Shown in pieces: positions 1 through 8,963 of a stretch of DNA of 64,000 nt. The stretch covers positions 62,001-126,000 of the forward strand of contig NZ_JAQZAL010000017.1 in assembly GCF_028737205.1 (NCBI RefSeq), given 5' to 3'. The translations under genes and the position numbers were made by a program. The stretch comes from Actinomycetospora lutea (lineage in GTDB: Bacteria; Actinomycetota; Actinomycetes; Mycobacteriales; Pseudonocardiaceae). Position 1 is the first letter of the stretch. Each line of letters starts with the position of its first letter. Below the pieces are notes generated by a model. The model did no database searches. It saw nothing but the letters and a program-made list of their open reading frames with translations, and was not told the origin of the DNA.

Positions 1-361
1 GACCGATCTCGCCCGCGACCTCCACGCCACCGCGGTCGAGCTCCACGACGCGCTCGGTGACACCGCGCCGGTCCGATTGCTCGGCGTCCGCGGCGAAGGA
101 CTCGTGCCGGCCGACCGCGCGCCCGAGCAGATCGTCCTCGGCGAGCCCGAGCACGGGTGGTCCGACGCCGAGCGCGCCGCTGACCAGGCGCGATCGCGGT
201 TCGGGGTCGCGGCGATCCGCCCGGCGAGCCTGCTCGGTGATCCGGACCCGGAGCGCGCGCGATCACCGGTCGAGGCCGCGGACCCGGGCCGGGACCGTCA
301 CCGACAGCATCCGCCCGCCTCCCGTGCGGCATCGGCCCGGCGCCGAAAGGATGATCAGTGA
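1..361 (+). CDS. dinB: DNA polymerase IV (DinB), C-terminal fragment
   Basis: This is the 3' end of a Y-family DNA polymerase; the gene begins before the window and 119 codons are visible. The fragment covers the end of the little-finger domain (VRLLGVRGEGL), a linker, and the tail GWSDAERAADQARSRFG followed by RPASLL, a pattern typical of actinobacterial DinB. The catalytic palm lies outside the window and cannot be checked. The family does error-prone translesion synthesis in the cytoplasm. It precedes a DUF3040 gene and the dcw cluster. The call rests on tail similarity only. Confidence 0.8.
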   Translation, partial: TDLARDLHATAVELHDALGDTAPVRLLGVRGEGLVPADRAPEQIVLGEPEHGWSDAERAADQARSRFGVAAIRPASLLGDPDPERARSPVEAADPGRDRHRQHPPASRAASARRRKDDQ

Positions 362-487
362 CGGCAACACGCCGGTCCGGGTAGTCGGACTGACGACGGA
401 CTCGTAGGATGGTGCTGGGTCATCAGGACGATGCCCGCCGGACCCTGACGGGTCGGGCGAACTTTCCCTTCCGGTGCCGGAGGAATC

Positions 488-886
488 ATGCCGCTCTCCG
501 AGCACGAGCAGCGTCTGCTCGAGCAGATCGAGCGCGCTCTCTACGACGAGGACCCGAAGTTCGCGTCCACGGTTCGGGGAGGCAAGCTCCGACGCCCGTC
601 GCGTCGCCGGCGGATCCAGGGCGTCGCGCTCTTCGTGATCGGTGTCGTGGCGCTCGTGCTCGGCGTGGTGCTGTTCAGCACCTCGACCGCGGGCATCATC
701 GTCAGCGTGGCGGGCTTCCTCGCCATGTTCGGCGGCGCCGTCCTCGCGATCACCTCGTTCGGCGCCCGCAAGAAGGAGGCGGCCGCCGAGGGTGACGCCG
801 CCCAGAGCGCCGCCGGCGAGAAGGAGCGCAGCCGCTTCACCTCGCGCATGGAAGAGCGCTTCCGCCGCCGCTTCGAGCAGGAGTAG
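488..886 (+). CDS. DUF3040 membrane protein
   Basis: A 132-residue protein that opens with MPLSEHEQRLLEQIERALYDEDP, the signature start of the actinobacterial DUF3040 family. Two hydrophobic segments follow, about residues 42-62 and 68-88, then a charged Lys/Glu/Arg-rich tail, so it is probably a small two-pass inner-membrane protein with both ends in the cytoplasm. A GGAGG ribosome site lies just upstream of ATG 488. Family members often sit upstream of mraZ in actinobacteria, as here. No biochemical role is established; a link to envelope or division functions is inferred from position only. Confidence 0.85.
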   Translation: MPLSEHEQRLLEQIERALYDEDPKFASTVRGGKLRRPSRRRRIQGVALFVIGVVALVLGVVLFSTSTAGIIVSVAGFLAMFGGAVLAITSFGARKKEAAAEGDAAQSAAGEKERSRFTSRMEERFRRRFEQE

Positions 887-909
887 CCCGCTCCGCTCGC
901 CCGTACCCC

Positions 910-944
910 GACGCGCCGCCGACCTCCGTGGTCGGCGGCGCGTC
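910..944 (+). terminator. Strong hairpin after DUF3040 gene
   Basis: A perfect 14-bp inverted repeat (GACGCGCCGCCGAC and its complement) with a 7-nt loop starts 24 bp after the stop codon, followed by a weak T-containing run. It is a likely intrinsic terminator isolating dinB/DUF3040 transcription from the dcw promoter. Confidence 0.7.
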
Positions 945-967
945 GTCGTTCGCGGGGACGCCGCGCC

Positions 968-1031
968 GTGATCAGGAGAGCACGGTGCGCCTCGGAGGCG
1001 CGCTCGAGGCGCACCAGGTGCTCCTGATCAC
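968..1031. repeat. GATC-ended interspersed palindrome, copy 1
   Basis: A 64-bp imperfect palindrome that starts GTGATCAGG and ends CTCCTGATCAC, with GGTGCGCCTCGGAGGCG and a GAGGCGCACC arm inside. A related element of the same length lies at 33363-33426. Both lie between genes. They resemble REP-type intergenic palindromes; no transposase is nearby. Confidence 0.7.
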
Positions 1032-1048
1032 CGCGACGGGCCGGGGCG

Positions 1049-1254
1049 CCCCACCTCGCCCCACCCCCGCTCTCCACGCCCGCGCCGAGCCCCCCACGTC
1101 CCCCCACCGGACGCCCCACCCCGCCCCACCGGACGCCCCACCCGGCGCATCCGCCCTGCTCAGACGCGGAAAGGCGGGGGAGTGCGCGGCGTGTCGGTGG
1201 ACCTCCGGGTCCTCGGCCCGTCATGGTCACGTCCGGTTCCCCCACGGCTCCCCA
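1049..1254 (-). promoter_or_regulatory. Reverse-oriented MraZ-box-like array
   Basis: CCCCA (TGGGG on the minus strand) occurs at 1049, 1059, 1092, 1102, 1114, 1124, 1136, 1240 and 1250. Four pairs are exactly 10 bp apart start to start, the same phasing as the forward boxes next to mraZ. MraZ is known to bind short TGGG-type repeats one helical turn apart. That these reverse boxes are bound is an inference. Confidence 0.45.
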
Positions 1255-1318
1255 CCGTCGCTGACCAGCAAGAACTCGCACGATCGGGGACCACCACACC
1301 CACAGAATGGTTTGGCTG

Positions 1319-1353
1319 TGGGGCGTGGTGGGGTATGGTGGTGGACAGTGGGG
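1319..1353 (+). promoter_or_regulatory. MraZ box array at the mraZ promoter
   Basis: Four direct repeats TGGGG, TGGGG, TGGTG, TGGGG start at 1319, 1329, 1339 and 1349, each 10 bp after the last with 5-bp spacers. This is the standard layout of the MraZ autoregulatory site just upstream of mraZ, placed 32 bp before its start codon. Confidence 0.85.
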
Positions 1354-1384
1354 CGAACGGGGCCTCACCGGGGAGGTGGGCGCC

Positions 1385-1816
1385 GTGTTCCTCGGCACCC
1401 ATACCCCGCGATTGGACGACAAGGGCAGGTTGACGCTGCCCGCGAAGTTCCGGGACGAGCTGGCAGGGGGGCTGATGATCACGAAGGGTCAGGACCACTG
1501 CCTCTACGTGTTCCCCCGTGACGAGTTCGAGCAGATGGCCCGCAAGGTGGCCGAGGCGCCCTTCACCGACGAGCGGGTGCGCGCGTACCAGCGCTACCTG
1601 TTCGCCGGCACCGACGAGCAGCGCCCCGACTCCCAGGGCCGTATCCCGATCGCGGCCGAGCTGCGTCGCTACGCCGGGCTCGGGCGGGACTGCACCGTGA
1701 TCGGTGCGGTCAACCGCCTCGAGATCTGGGACAGCGAGGCCTGGTCGCGCTACCAGGACGAGCACGAGGCCGGCTACGCCGAGGCCCAGCAGGAAGTGCT
1801 GCCCGGCGTCTTCTGA
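1385..1816 (+). CDS. mraZ: Transcriptional regulator MraZ
   Basis: First gene of the dcw cluster; 143 residues, the normal family length. The start [22 protein letters not shown] carries the first DNA-binding DxK/R...P motif, and the second copy is [13 protein letters not shown] near residue 80, as expected for the duplicated AbrB-like fold that forms ring oligomers. GTG 1385 was chosen because MFLGT is the family start and a GGGAGG site lies upstream; an in-frame ATG at 1307 would put the MraZ boxes inside the gene. MraZ represses or tunes its own promoter and the dcw operon. Confidence 0.95.
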   Translation: MFLGTHTPRLDDKGRLTLPAKFRDELAGGLMITKGQDHCLYVFPRDEFEQMARKVAEAPFTDERVRAYQRYLFAGTDEQRPDSQGRIPIAAELRRYAGLGRDCTVIGAVNRLEIWDSEAWSRYQDEHEAGYAEAQQEVLPGVF

Positions 1817-1848
1817 CGCCGACCGCACCGACGACAAGCGAACAGGGA

Positions 1849-1867
1849 GCGCCCCCGCGAGGGGCGC
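1849..1867 (+). terminator. Hairpin 1 in mraZ-rsmH gap
   Basis: A perfect 7-bp stem (GCGCCCC / GGGGCGC) with a 5-nt loop lies 33 bp after mraZ. With the second hairpin downstream it may attenuate read-through from mraZ to rsmH. There is no T-run. Confidence 0.4.
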
Positions 1868-1908
1868 ACGGTCCGGTGCCGTGAGGCCCCGGCCCGCAGG
1901 GCGACGGC

Positions 1909-1934
1909 CCTGGCGCACCTTCCCCGGCGCCAGG
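1909..1934 (+). terminator. Hairpin 2 in mraZ-rsmH gap
   Basis: A perfect 8-bp stem (CCTGGCGC / GCGCCAGG) with a 10-nt loop, about 130 bp before the rsmH start. It has no U-tract, so attenuation or RNA processing is as likely as termination. Confidence 0.35.
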
Positions 1935-2062
1935 TCCGTCGATCTGCGGACCGGGACGTGACGACATCGGACCTCGGGACACGGAGCTCGGTCGAGCCTG
2001 CCCGTGTCCCGGCAGGCGAAGGGCCGATCCCGGCCCGGGCGACGAGTCGGTGGAGGGATTCG

Positions 2063-3058
2063 GTGGACGAGCACGCGGAAGAGCCCCCGGGGGGAGACCC
2101 CGCGGACCGCGAGCGTCACGTCCCGGTCCTCCTCGACCGCGTCCTCGCCCTGTTCGAGCCGGCCCTCGCCGACCGCGACGCCGTGCTCGTCGACGCCACC
2201 CTGGGGGCGGCCGGCCACTCCGCCGCGCTCCTTTCTCAGCACTCGAGACTCACTCTTGTGGGTGTTGATAGAGACGAGTCGGCGCTGCGGCTTGCCCGAA
2301 CGCGCCTCGCGCCCTACGCCGACCGGACGCATCTCGTGCACGCCGTCTTCGACGCGCTGCCCGAGGTGCTCGACGACCTCGGGTACGACGCGGTGCAGGG
2401 CGTCCTGTTCGACCTCGGTGTGTCGTCGATGCAGCTCGACGAGGACGAGCGCGGCTTCTCCTACGCCCGCGACGCGCCCCTGGACATGCGCATGGACCCG
2501 ACGACGGGGCCGACCGCCGCGGACGTCCTCAACACCTACGCGCCCGGCGACCTGATCCGGGTGCTCCACGACTACGGCGAGGAGCGTGCGGCCCGACGCA
2601 TCGTCGAGGCCGTCGTGCGTGCCCGGCGGCGGGCTCCGCTGCGCACCAGCGCGGAGCTCGTCGCCCTCCTCGAGGACGCCATCCCGGCCGCGGCCCGGCG
2701 CACGGGCGGCCACCCCGCGAAGCGCACGTTCCAGGCACTGCGGGTGGAGGTCAACGGCGAGCTCGACGCGGTGGCGGCGGCCGTCCCGGCCGCCGTCCGC
2801 GCGCTCGCGGTGGGCGGCCGGGTGGTCGTCATGTCCTACCAGTCCCTGGAGGACCGCATCGTCAAGCGCGTGCTCGCCGAGCACAGCCGCTCCAAGGCCC
2901 CGCCGGACATGCCGGTGGTGCGGCCCGAGGACGAGCCCGACCTGCGCCTGCTCACCCGCGGCGCCGAGAAGGCCGACGACGACGAGATCGCCGCCAACCC
3001 CCGGGCGGCGTCGGTGCGGCTGCGTGCCGCCGAGCGAGTGCGGGAGGCCGCAGCATGA
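2063..3058 (+). CDS. rsmH: 16S rRNA (cytosine-1402-N4)-methyltransferase RsmH
   Basis: Methylates N4 of C1402 in 16S rRNA using S-adenosylmethionine. Visible motifs are [10 protein letters not shown] near the start, the AdoMet loop [11 protein letters not shown], the acidic strand [31 protein letters not shown], and [15 protein letters not shown] 2063 was chosen because a GGAGGG site lies 6 nt upstream and it gives 331 residues; a longer reading from GTG 1958 lacks a good ribosome site. The stop overlaps the ftsL start (ATGA). Codons around 2230-2275 are unusually A/T-rich (two AGA, several ending in T), unlike the rest of the gene. Confidence 0.95.
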   Translation: MDEHAEEPPGGDPADRERHVPVLLDRVLALFEPALADRDAVLVDATLGAAGHSAALLSQHSRLTLVGVDRDESALRLARTRLAPYADRTHLVHAVFDALPEVLDDLGYDAVQGVLFDLGVSSMQLDEDERGFSYARDAPLDMRMDPTTGPTAADVLNTYAPGDLIRVLHDYGEERAARRIVEAVVRARRRAPLRTSAELVALLEDAIPAAARRTGGHPAKRTFQALRVEVNGELDAVAAAVPAAVRALAVGGRVVVMSYQSLEDRIVKRVLAEHSRSKAPPDMPVVRPEDEPDLRLLTRGAEKADDDEIAANPRAASVRLRAAERVREAAA

Positions 3059-3876
3059 GCAGCGCGACCCTGGCCGAGCCCCGCACGGGGACGAGCACAC
3101 GACCCGACACCCGGCGCGACAGCCGACCCGACACCGGGCGCGACACCCGGGGCGACACCCGGCCCGACACCGGGCGCGACGCCGGGCGCGACGCCGCCCG
3201 CCGTGCCGGGACGTCCACGCACCCCGCCGGGCGGGCCACCGTCACGACGACCGACACCCGCTCCGGCGGCACCGCCCCCTTCGTGCTCCTGATCATGGTG
3301 CTGCTCACCGGCGGCCTGGTCGCAACGCTGTGGCTGTCGACGGCGGCGGCCGCCGACTCCTACCGCCTCGACGAGGCCCGACAGGTCGCCCGGGACCTCT
3401 CCGAGCAGACCGAGCGCCTGCACCGCGACGTCGCGGCCGCGCAGTCGGCGCCCGCCCTGGCCGCGGCCGCCCGCGCGCAGGGGATGGTGCCCGCAGGGGA
3501 GCCGGCGGTGCTGCTGGTCGCGCCGGACGGGTCCTCGCAGGTGATCGGCGACGCGAGGCCCGCGCAGGCCCTCGCGCCGCCGCCCGTGCCCGCGGCGCCG
3601 GTCGGCCCCGCCCAGAGCTCCACCGCCGCGCAGGCCGCCACCGACGGCCAGCCGGCCCCGGCGCCTGCCGGCGCCGCCGCGGCGGAGGACCAGCTGGCCG
3701 CGGTCCCGAGCCGGACCGCCGACGCCCAGAACGCCCAGAACGCCGACGCCCAGAACACCGACGCCCAGAACACCGACGCCCAGAACACCGATGTCCAGGG
3801 CGCCCAGAACGCCGACGCCCAGAACGCCCAGGACACCCCGGACGCCGACGCCGCGCCCACCCCGGCCGGTCGGTGA
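3055..3876 (+). CDS. ftsL: FtsL-like cell division membrane protein
   Basis: A 273-residue bitopic protein: a basic, repeat-rich cytoplasmic N-terminus (DTR/DTG/RD units, about residues 18-46), one membrane span near 75-100 ([21 protein letters not shown]), then a helical region with heptad-like spacing ([27 protein letters not shown]). The C-terminus is low-complexity Pro/Ala plus DAQNT repeats. Size, topology and position between rsmH and ftsI identify it as FtsL, which with FtsQ and DivIC-type proteins activates FtsWI. Both low-complexity tails are much longer than usual. Confidence 0.85.
   Translation: MSSATLAEPRTGTSTRPDTRRDSRPDTGRDTRGDTRPDTGRDAGRDAARRAGTSTHPAGRATVTTTDTRSGGTAPFVLLIMVLLTGGLVATLWLSTAAAADSYRLDEARQVARDLSEQTERLHRDVAAAQSAPALAAAARAQGMVPAGEPAVLLVAPDGSSQVIGDARPAQALAPPPVPAAPVGPAQSSTAAQAATDGQPAPAPAGAAAAEDQLAAVPSRTADAQNAQNADAQNTDAQNTDAQNTDVQGAQNADAQNAQDTPDADAAPTPAGR
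3095..3196 (+). repeat. Degenerate 12-nt tandem repeat in ftsL 5' end
   Basis: Repeated units like CGACACCGGGCG / CGACACCCGGCC encode alternating RD, DTG and DTR. It lies fully in the cytoplasmic tail of FtsL. Confidence 0.7.
3721..3830 (+). repeat. 15-nt tandem repeats in ftsL 3' end
   Basis: Units of GACGCCCAGAACACC encode [10 protein letters not shown] repeats at the periplasm-facing C-terminus of FtsL. Copy number is likely to vary between strains. Confidence 0.75.
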
Positions 3877-5792
3877 TGGCGCGCAGCGCGCCGACCCTGA
3901 GCCGGCCGCCCGCCCGCGCGCCGGGCGGTCGCGCCCCGGGCGGCCGCCGGCCGTCGCCGCCCCCGCCGCCCCCGCGCCGTCCCGCGCGCCGTCCCGCGGC
4001 CCGCCCGCCGGACCCGCGGCGCCGACTGCGCGTCGGCCGGGTGCTGCTGGTCGCGGTGCTGCTGCTGTGCACGCTGAAGCTGATCGAGGTCCAGGGCCTG
4101 CGGGCCGGCGAGCTGTCCGCCGACGCGGCGCAGCAGCGCACCACGCGGCTCAACGTGCCCGCCGAGCGCGGCGCGATCCTCGACCGCTACGGCACGCCGC
4201 TGGCGTTCAGCGTCGAGGCGAAGGCGCTCGTGGCGAACCCGCGGCGGATCACGCAAGACTGGGACGAGCCGGCCGTCCGCGCGCAGCCGGGGGCGCCGAC
4301 GCCCGACCAGCGCAAGTCGGCGATCGCGATCGGGATGGGGCGCATCCTCGGCCTCGACCCCGGCCCGATCTTCGCCTCGCTGACCTCCGACCGCAGCTAC
4401 GTGGTGCTGGCCCCGCTGGTCGACCCCGGCGCGGCGCGGCAGGTGCGCGAGGCCTTCCCGGAGATCGCCGAGGAGGACCGCGAGTCGCGCCAGTACCCGG
4501 CCGGCGACGTCGCGGCGACCGTCGTGGGCAGCGCGTCCTGGAACATGGACCGCCAGAAGATCCGCGGCTCGATCGGGCTGGAGAGCGCGCTCGACACCAC
4601 GCTCGCGGGCACCGACGGCTTCCGTGTCGTCGACACCGCTGAGGGCAGCGACGCCGTGATCCCGGGCACGACCCGGGCCGAGCAGCCCGCGCAGGCCGGC
4701 CGCGACGTCGTCCTGACGATCGACACCGACCTGCAGTACGCCGTCGAGCAGCGCCTGCGCGACTACACCGCGCGGGTCGGGGCCCGCAGCGGCAGCGCGG
4801 TGGTCCTCGACGCGCACACCGGCCAGGTGCTCTCGATGGCGAACTCGGGGTCGTTCAACCCCGCCGCGCCGGGCGCCGCCGGCGCGCAGCTGAGCAACCC
4901 GTCGGTGACGTCGCCGTTCGAGCCGGGCTCGGTGAACAAGATCGTGACGATGGCGGCCGCGATCGAGAACGGCATCGCCCGGCCGGAGGACGTCCTGCAG
5001 GTCCCGGGCAGCATCCGGGTGGCCGACCGGACGATCAGCGACGCCTGGTCGCACGGGACGATCAACCTGACCCTCAACGGCGTCCTCGGGCGCTCGTCGA
5101 ACGTCGGCACGCTGATGACGGCGCAGCGGCTCGGGCCGGACCGGTTCGACGCGATGCTGCGCGCGCTCGGGATCGGGCAGCGCACGGGCATCGAGCTCCC
5201 CGGCGAGAGCTCCGGCTCCGTGCCGGCCCGCGAGGACTGGTCGGGCAGCACGTTCGGCAACCTGCCGATCGGGCAGGGCCTGTCGATGACGACCCTGCAG
5301 ATGGCGAGCATGTACCAGGCGGTGGCCAACGACGGCGTGCGCGTGCCGCCGCGGGTGGTCGAGGCCGAGGTCGGCGGGGACGGCGTGCGCATCCCGTCGC
5401 CCGCGCCCGAGGGCGTGCGGGCGATGAGCCCGGAGACCGCCCGCACGATGCGCGACATGCTGCAGTCGGTGACCCAGGACGGCCGCGGCGGCAACCGCGG
5501 CACCGGTCCGGCGGCGGCGATCCCCGGCTACCCGGTGGCGGGCAAGACCGGGACCGCCCAGCAGGTCGACCCGGGCTGCGGCTGCTACTCGCAGTCGAAC
5601 TACTGGATCACCTTCGCCGGCATGTTCCCGGCGCAGGACCCGCGCTACGTCGTCGCGCTGATGCTCGACCGCCCGCCGGGCGGCGACTCCGCGGCGCCGC
5701 TGTTCCACGAGATCGGCGCCTACCTCGCCCAGCACGGGGCCGTGCCGGTGTCGACGGCGCCGCCGCGCGAGGTGCCCCTCACGCTGCCCTGA
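3876..5792 (+). CDS. ftsI: Peptidoglycan D,D-transpeptidase FtsI (PBP3/PbpB)
   Basis: Septal class B penicillin-binding protein of 638 residues. A Pro/Arg-rich cytoplasmic tail (1-50) is followed by a membrane anchor (VGRVLLVAVLLLCTLKLIEV, about 52-71), the pedestal domain starting at RGAILDRYGTPLAFS, and the transpeptidase domain with S352-V-N-K355, S407-S-N409 and K557-T-G559. It crosslinks septal peptidoglycan and partners with FtsW, encoded nearby. ATG 3876 overlaps the ftsL stop; GTG 3873 immediately before it is an equivalent alternative. A CGC motif near residue 570 might form a disulfide. Confidence 0.95.
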   Translation: MARSAPTLSRPPARAPGGRAPGGRRPSPPPPPPRRPARRPAARPPDPRRRLRVGRVLLVAVLLLCTLKLIEVQGLRAGELSADAAQQRTTRLNVPAERGAILDRYGTPLAFSVEAKALVANPRRITQDWDEPAVRAQPGAPTPDQRKSAIAIGMGRILGLDPGPIFASLTSDRSYVVLAPLVDPGAARQVREAFPEIAEEDRESRQYPAGDVAATVVGSASWNMDRQKIRGSIGLESALDTTLAGTDGFRVVDTAEGSDAVIPGTTRAEQPAQAGRDVVLTIDTDLQYAVEQRLRDYTARVGARSGSAVVLDAHTGQVLSMANSGSFNPAAPGAAGAQLSNPSVTSPFEPGSVNKIVTMAAAIENGIARPEDVLQVPGSIRVADRTISDAWSHGTINLTLNGVLGRSSNVGTLMTAQRLGPDRFDAMLRALGIGQRTGIELPGESSGSVPAREDWSGSTFGNLPIGQGLSMTTLQMASMYQAVANDGVRVPPRVVEAEVGGDGVRIPSPAPEGVRAMSPETARTMRDMLQSVTQDGRGGNRGTGPAAAIPGYPVAGKTGTAQQVDPGCGCYSQSNYWITFAGMFPAQDPRYVVALMLDRPPGGDSAAPLFHEIGAYLAQHGAVPVSTAPPREVPLTLP

Positions 5793-5854
5793 CACACGGG
5801 TCCCGCACGCCCCGCAGGCCACAGGGCCTGCGGAGTGGGCCCGGAGACGGTGAG

Positions 5855-5860
5855 TAGCCT
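5855..5860 (+). promoter_or_regulatory. -10 box TAGCCT of murE, leaderless type
   Basis: TAGCCT ends 8 nt before GTG 5869, the spacing expected if transcription starts at the start codon. The ftsI-murE gap is 76 bp, so murE probably has a promoter of its own besides read-through. Confidence 0.5.
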
Positions 5861-5868
5861 GCGCGATC

Positions 5869-7518
5869 GTGCCCGCCGCACCGCCGAGGACGTTCGACGA
5901 CACCGCCGGCCCCGCCCGGGGGCCGGTCGGTGACGGCGATTCCGCAGGCGGCCCCGACGCCACCGACGCGGGCTCGCTGCGGCCCCGCCGGACGGAGCCC
6001 GTGATGATCACTGCCGTGGCCGAGCGCATCCGCTCCGCCCGCCCCGCCGACGGGCCGGTGGAGATCGTCGGCGACGCCGACGCCCGGGTCACGGGGGCCA
6101 CGCTGCGCGCCCACGAGGTCCGCCCCGGCGACCTGTTCGCGGCGCTGCCCGGCGCCCGGGCCCACGGCGCGGACTTCGCCGACCAGGCGCTGGCGCGCGG
6201 TGCCGCCGCGGTGCTCACCGACGCCGACGGCGCCGCGCGCGCGGCCGTCCGGGACGCCGGCGTCCCTGTCCTCGTGCACGCCGACCCGCGCGCGGCGATC
6301 GGGCCGGCGTCCGCCCTGGTCTACGGCGACCCCTCGAGGCGCCTCGACGTGCTCGGCGTGACGGGTACGGCCGGCAAGACCACCACCGTGTACCTGCTCG
6401 AAGCGGCGCTGGCGGCGGCCGGCGCGACCACGGGCCTCATCGGTACCGTCGAGACGCGGCTCGGCGGGCGGCGCCTGCATCCAGGGGAGCACGCCGATAG
6501 GGCGTTCACCACGCCCGAGGCGCCCGACCTGCAGGCCCTGCTCGCCCGCATGGCCGACGACGGCGCGACCCACGTGGCCATGGAGGTCTCGAGCCATGCG
6601 CTGAGCCTCGGCCGCGTCGCCGGCACCGGCTTCGCGGTCGGCGCCTTCACCAACCTGTCGGCCGAGCACCTCGACTTCCACGCCGACATGGAGGACTACT
6701 TCGCGGCCAAGGCGCGCCTGTTCGACGGGCGCGCGCGCGTCGAGGTGGTCTGCGTCGACGGGCCGTGGGGTCGCCGGCTGGTCCGCGAGGGCGGCGGGAA
6801 GCGCACCGTGACCGTCGGCGCGCCCGACGCCGACTGGCGCGCCGAGGACGTCGTCGCGCTCCCGGACGGCACGCAGCGCTTCACCGTCCACGGCCCCGAC
6901 GGGCTCGTGCTGCCGGTGGCCGTGCGGCTGCCCGGCGCCTTCAACGTCACCAACGCCCTGCTCGCCCTGGCCTGCGGCGCGGCCACCGGCCACGACCCGG
7001 CGGTGCTCGCCCGCGGGCTCGCGGAGGTCCGCGTCCCGGGCCGGATGCAGCGCGTCGAGGTGGGGCAGCCGTTCCTCGCGGTCGTCGACTACGCCCACAA
7101 GCCCGCGGCCGTCGAGGCGCTGCTCGAGACCCTGCGGGCCGGCACCGAGGGGCGCCTGCTCACCGTGCTCGGCTGCGGCGGCGACCGCGACCGCGCCAAG
7201 CGCCCCGTCATGGGCCGGCTGGGCGCCCAGCTCTCCGACCACCTCTGGGTCACCGACGACAACCCGCGCTCCGAGGACCCGGCCGCCATCCGCGCCGAGG
7301 TCCTCGCGGGGGCGCGCGACGTCGACGGCGCCCTCGTCGACGAGATCGGCGACCGGCGCGCGGCCATCGCGGCCGCCGTCGCCGAGGCGCGGCCCGGCGA
7401 CGTCGTCGTCGTGGCGGGCAAGGGCCACGAGACCGGCCAGCAGATCGGCGACGAGCAGCTGCCGTTCTCGGACGTCGAGGAGCTCGAGCGCGCCCTGCGG
7501 GCCGGTGATCGCCCGTGA
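5869..7518 (+). CDS. murE: UDP-N-acetylmuramoyl-L-alanyl-D-glutamate-2,6-diaminopimelate ligase MurE
   Basis: Cytoplasmic Mur ligase adding meso-diaminopimelate to the stem peptide; 549 residues. It shows the ATP loop [11 protein letters not shown], the carbamylated-lysine region YFAAKARLF, and DNPR ([11 protein letters not shown]), which selects meso-DAP. GTG 5869 follows a -10 box at leaderless spacing; GTG 6001/ATG 6004 is an alternative that removes a low-complexity N-terminus. A 21-nt piece of a dispersed repeat lies at 6482-6502, read as [10 protein letters not shown]. The stop overlaps the murF start (GTGA). Confidence 0.95.
   Translation: MPAAPPRTFDDTAGPARGPVGDGDSAGGPDATDAGSLRPRRTEPVMITAVAERIRSARPADGPVEIVGDADARVTGATLRAHEVRPGDLFAALPGARAHGADFADQALARGAAAVLTDADGAARAAVRDAGVPVLVHADPRAAIGPASALVYGDPSRRLDVLGVTGTAGKTTTVYLLEAALAAAGATTGLIGTVETRLGGRRLHPGEHADRAFTTPEAPDLQALLARMADDGATHVAMEVSSHALSLGRVAGTGFAVGAFTNLSAEHLDFHADMEDYFAAKARLFDGRARVEVVCVDGPWGRRLVREGGGKRTVTVGAPDADWRAEDVVALPDGTQRFTVHGPDGLVLPVAVRLPGAFNVTNALLALACGAATGHDPAVLARGLAEVRVPGRMQRVEVGQPFLAVVDYAHKPAAVEALLETLRAGTEGRLLTVLGCGGDRDRAKRPVMGRLGAQLSDHLWVTDDNPRSEDPAAIRAEVLAGARDVDGALVDEIGDRRAAIAAAVAEARPGDVVVVAGKGHETGQQIGDEQLPFSDVEELERALRAGDRP
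6482..6502 (+). repeat. Truncated GGGGAGCACGCCGATAGGG repeat inside murE
   Basis: Twenty-one bases identical to the core of the repeat in nadB (58122-58169) and nearly identical to that at 52975-53022. Here it is read in a different frame (HPGEHADR) from nadB. It lies in a loop after the first MurE strands, before [10 protein letters not shown]. Confidence 0.55.
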
Positions 7519-8963
7519 TCGACCTGACCCTCGCCGACGTCGCCCGCATCACCGGGGGACGGCTGCACGGCGCCACGGGGAAGGAGCGGGTTACCGGCTC
7601 CGTCGAGTTCGACAGCCGCGCGGTCGGCGCGGGCGGGCTCTTCGTCGCCCTGCCCGGCGAGCGGGTCGACGGCCACGACTTCGTCGACGCCGCGATGGCG
7701 TCGGGCGCGGCCGGGGTGCTCGCGGCCCGCGAGGTCGGCGCGCCCTCGGTGATCGTGCCGCCGCTCGAGGCCGTGTCCAGCTCCTACGTCCTCGCCGCCG
7801 ACTCCGGCGGCGCCGGGGCGGGGGTGCTCGCCGGCCTCGCCCTGCTGGCCCGCCACGTCGTCGACGTCCTCGCCGCCGACGGCCTGCTCGTCGTCGGCAT
7901 CACCGGCTCGTCGGGCAAGACCTCGACGAAGGACCTCACCGCGCACCTCCTCGAAGGGCTCGACGACCGACCGGGCGAGACCGTCGCCCCGCCCGGGTCG
8001 TTCAACAACGAGCTCGGCCACCCCTGGACCGCGCTGCGCGCGACGCGCTCGACCCGCCACCTCGTCCTCGAGCTCTCGGCCCGCGGGCCGGGGCACGTCG
8101 CCGCGCTGTGCCGGGTGGCGCCGCCGCGGATCGGCGCGGTGCTCAACGTCGGGTCGGCGCACCTGGGCGAGTTCGGGTCGCGCGAGGCGATCGCGCAGGC
8201 CAAGGGCGAGCTGGTCGAGGCCCTGCCGAGCGACGGTGTCGCCGTGCTGGGCGCCGACGACCCGGTGGTCGCCGCCATGGCGCGGCGCACGGTCGCGCGC
8301 GTCGTGCACGCCGGGCGGGCGCCGCAGGCCACCGTCCGCGCGGACGACGTCGTGATCGACGACGCCGGGCGCGCCGCGTTCCGCCTGGTCACCCCGGCCG
8401 GCGAGGCCCCGGTCCGGCTGGCGCTGCACGGCGCCCACCACGTCGACAACGCGCTGGCCGCCGCGGCGATCGCGCTCGAGGCGGGCCTGCCCGTCGCGGC
8501 GATCGCCGAGCGTCTCGGCACCGCCGCGCCCCGCTCGCGCTGGCGCATGGAGCTCACCGAGCGCCCCGACGGCGTCCGGGTGCTCAACGACGCCTACAAC
8601 GCCAACCCCGAGTCGATGCGCGCGGCGCTCGCGACGCTGCGGGCGATGGGCGGGCGCCACACCGCGGTGCTGGGCGTCATGGCCGAGCTCGGCGACGACG
8701 CCCCGCGGGCCCACACCGAGATCGGGCGCGAGGTCGCCCGCACCGGGGTGGAGCGGCTGATCGTCGTCGGGGACGCCGCCCGGCCCCTGCACGAGGCGGC
8801 CGCGTCGGAGGGCGTCGACTCCCGCCTGGTGCCCGACGCCGCGGCGGCCGCCGAGCTGGTGAGCGCCGGCATCGCCCCGGGGGACGTGGTCCTGATCAAG
8901 GCGTCACGGTCCGCCGGACTGGAGAAGGTCGCCGAGACGCTGGTGAACGGAGGATCCCGATGA
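7515..8963 (+). CDS. murF: UDP-N-acetylmuramoyl-tripeptide-D-alanyl-D-alanine ligase MurF
   Basis: Adds D-Ala-D-Ala to UDP-MurNAc-tripeptide, the last cytoplasmic step of the pentapeptide; 482 residues, usual size. Motifs: [24 protein letters not shown] near the start, the P-loop [22 protein letters not shown], and in the C-terminal domain [16 protein letters not shown]. It overlaps murE upstream and mraY downstream by 4 bp each, so it is translated in a coupled unit with both. Confidence 0.96.
   Translation: MIDLTLADVARITGGRLHGATGKERVTGSVEFDSRAVGAGGLFVALPGERVDGHDFVDAAMASGAAGVLAAREVGAPSVIVPPLEAVSSSYVLAADSGGAGAGVLAGLALLARHVVDVLAADGLLVVGITGSSGKTSTKDLTAHLLEGLDDRPGETVAPPGSFNNELGHPWTALRATRSTRHLVLELSARGPGHVAALCRVAPPRIGAVLNVGSAHLGEFGSREAIAQAKGELVEALPSDGVAVLGADDPVVAAMARRTVARVVHAGRAPQATVRADDVVIDDAGRAAFRLVTPAGEAPVRLALHGAHHVDNALAAAAIALEAGLPVAAIAERLGTAAPRSRWRMELTERPDGVRVLNDAYNANPESMRAALATLRAMGGRHTAVLGVMAELGDDAPRAHTEIGREVARTGVERLIVVGDAARPLHEAAASEGVDSRLVPDAAAAAELVSAGIAPGDVVLIKASRSAGLEKVAETLVNGGSR

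Larger units (their letters stand above)
887..1384. other. Regulatory region upstream of mraZ (no gene)
   Basis: This 498-bp stretch has no convincing coding sequence. It holds, in order, a terminator hairpin, a GATC-ended interspersed palindrome, a C-rich segment with many CCCCA boxes (TGGGG on the minus strand) often exactly 10 bp apart, and the four forward TGGKG boxes that mark the mraZ promoter. It is the control region of the dcw cluster. Confidence 0.75.

Noticed and set aside
1307-1384. Upstream ATG as mraZ start
   Set aside because: Would place the MraZ boxes inside the coding region and add 26 residues not found in the family; GTG 1385 gives the normal N-terminus.
3360-6218. A 952-codon minus-strand frame across ftsL and ftsI
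   Set aside because: Antisense to proven genes and without any recognisable motif; composition follows codon-position bias of the plus strand.
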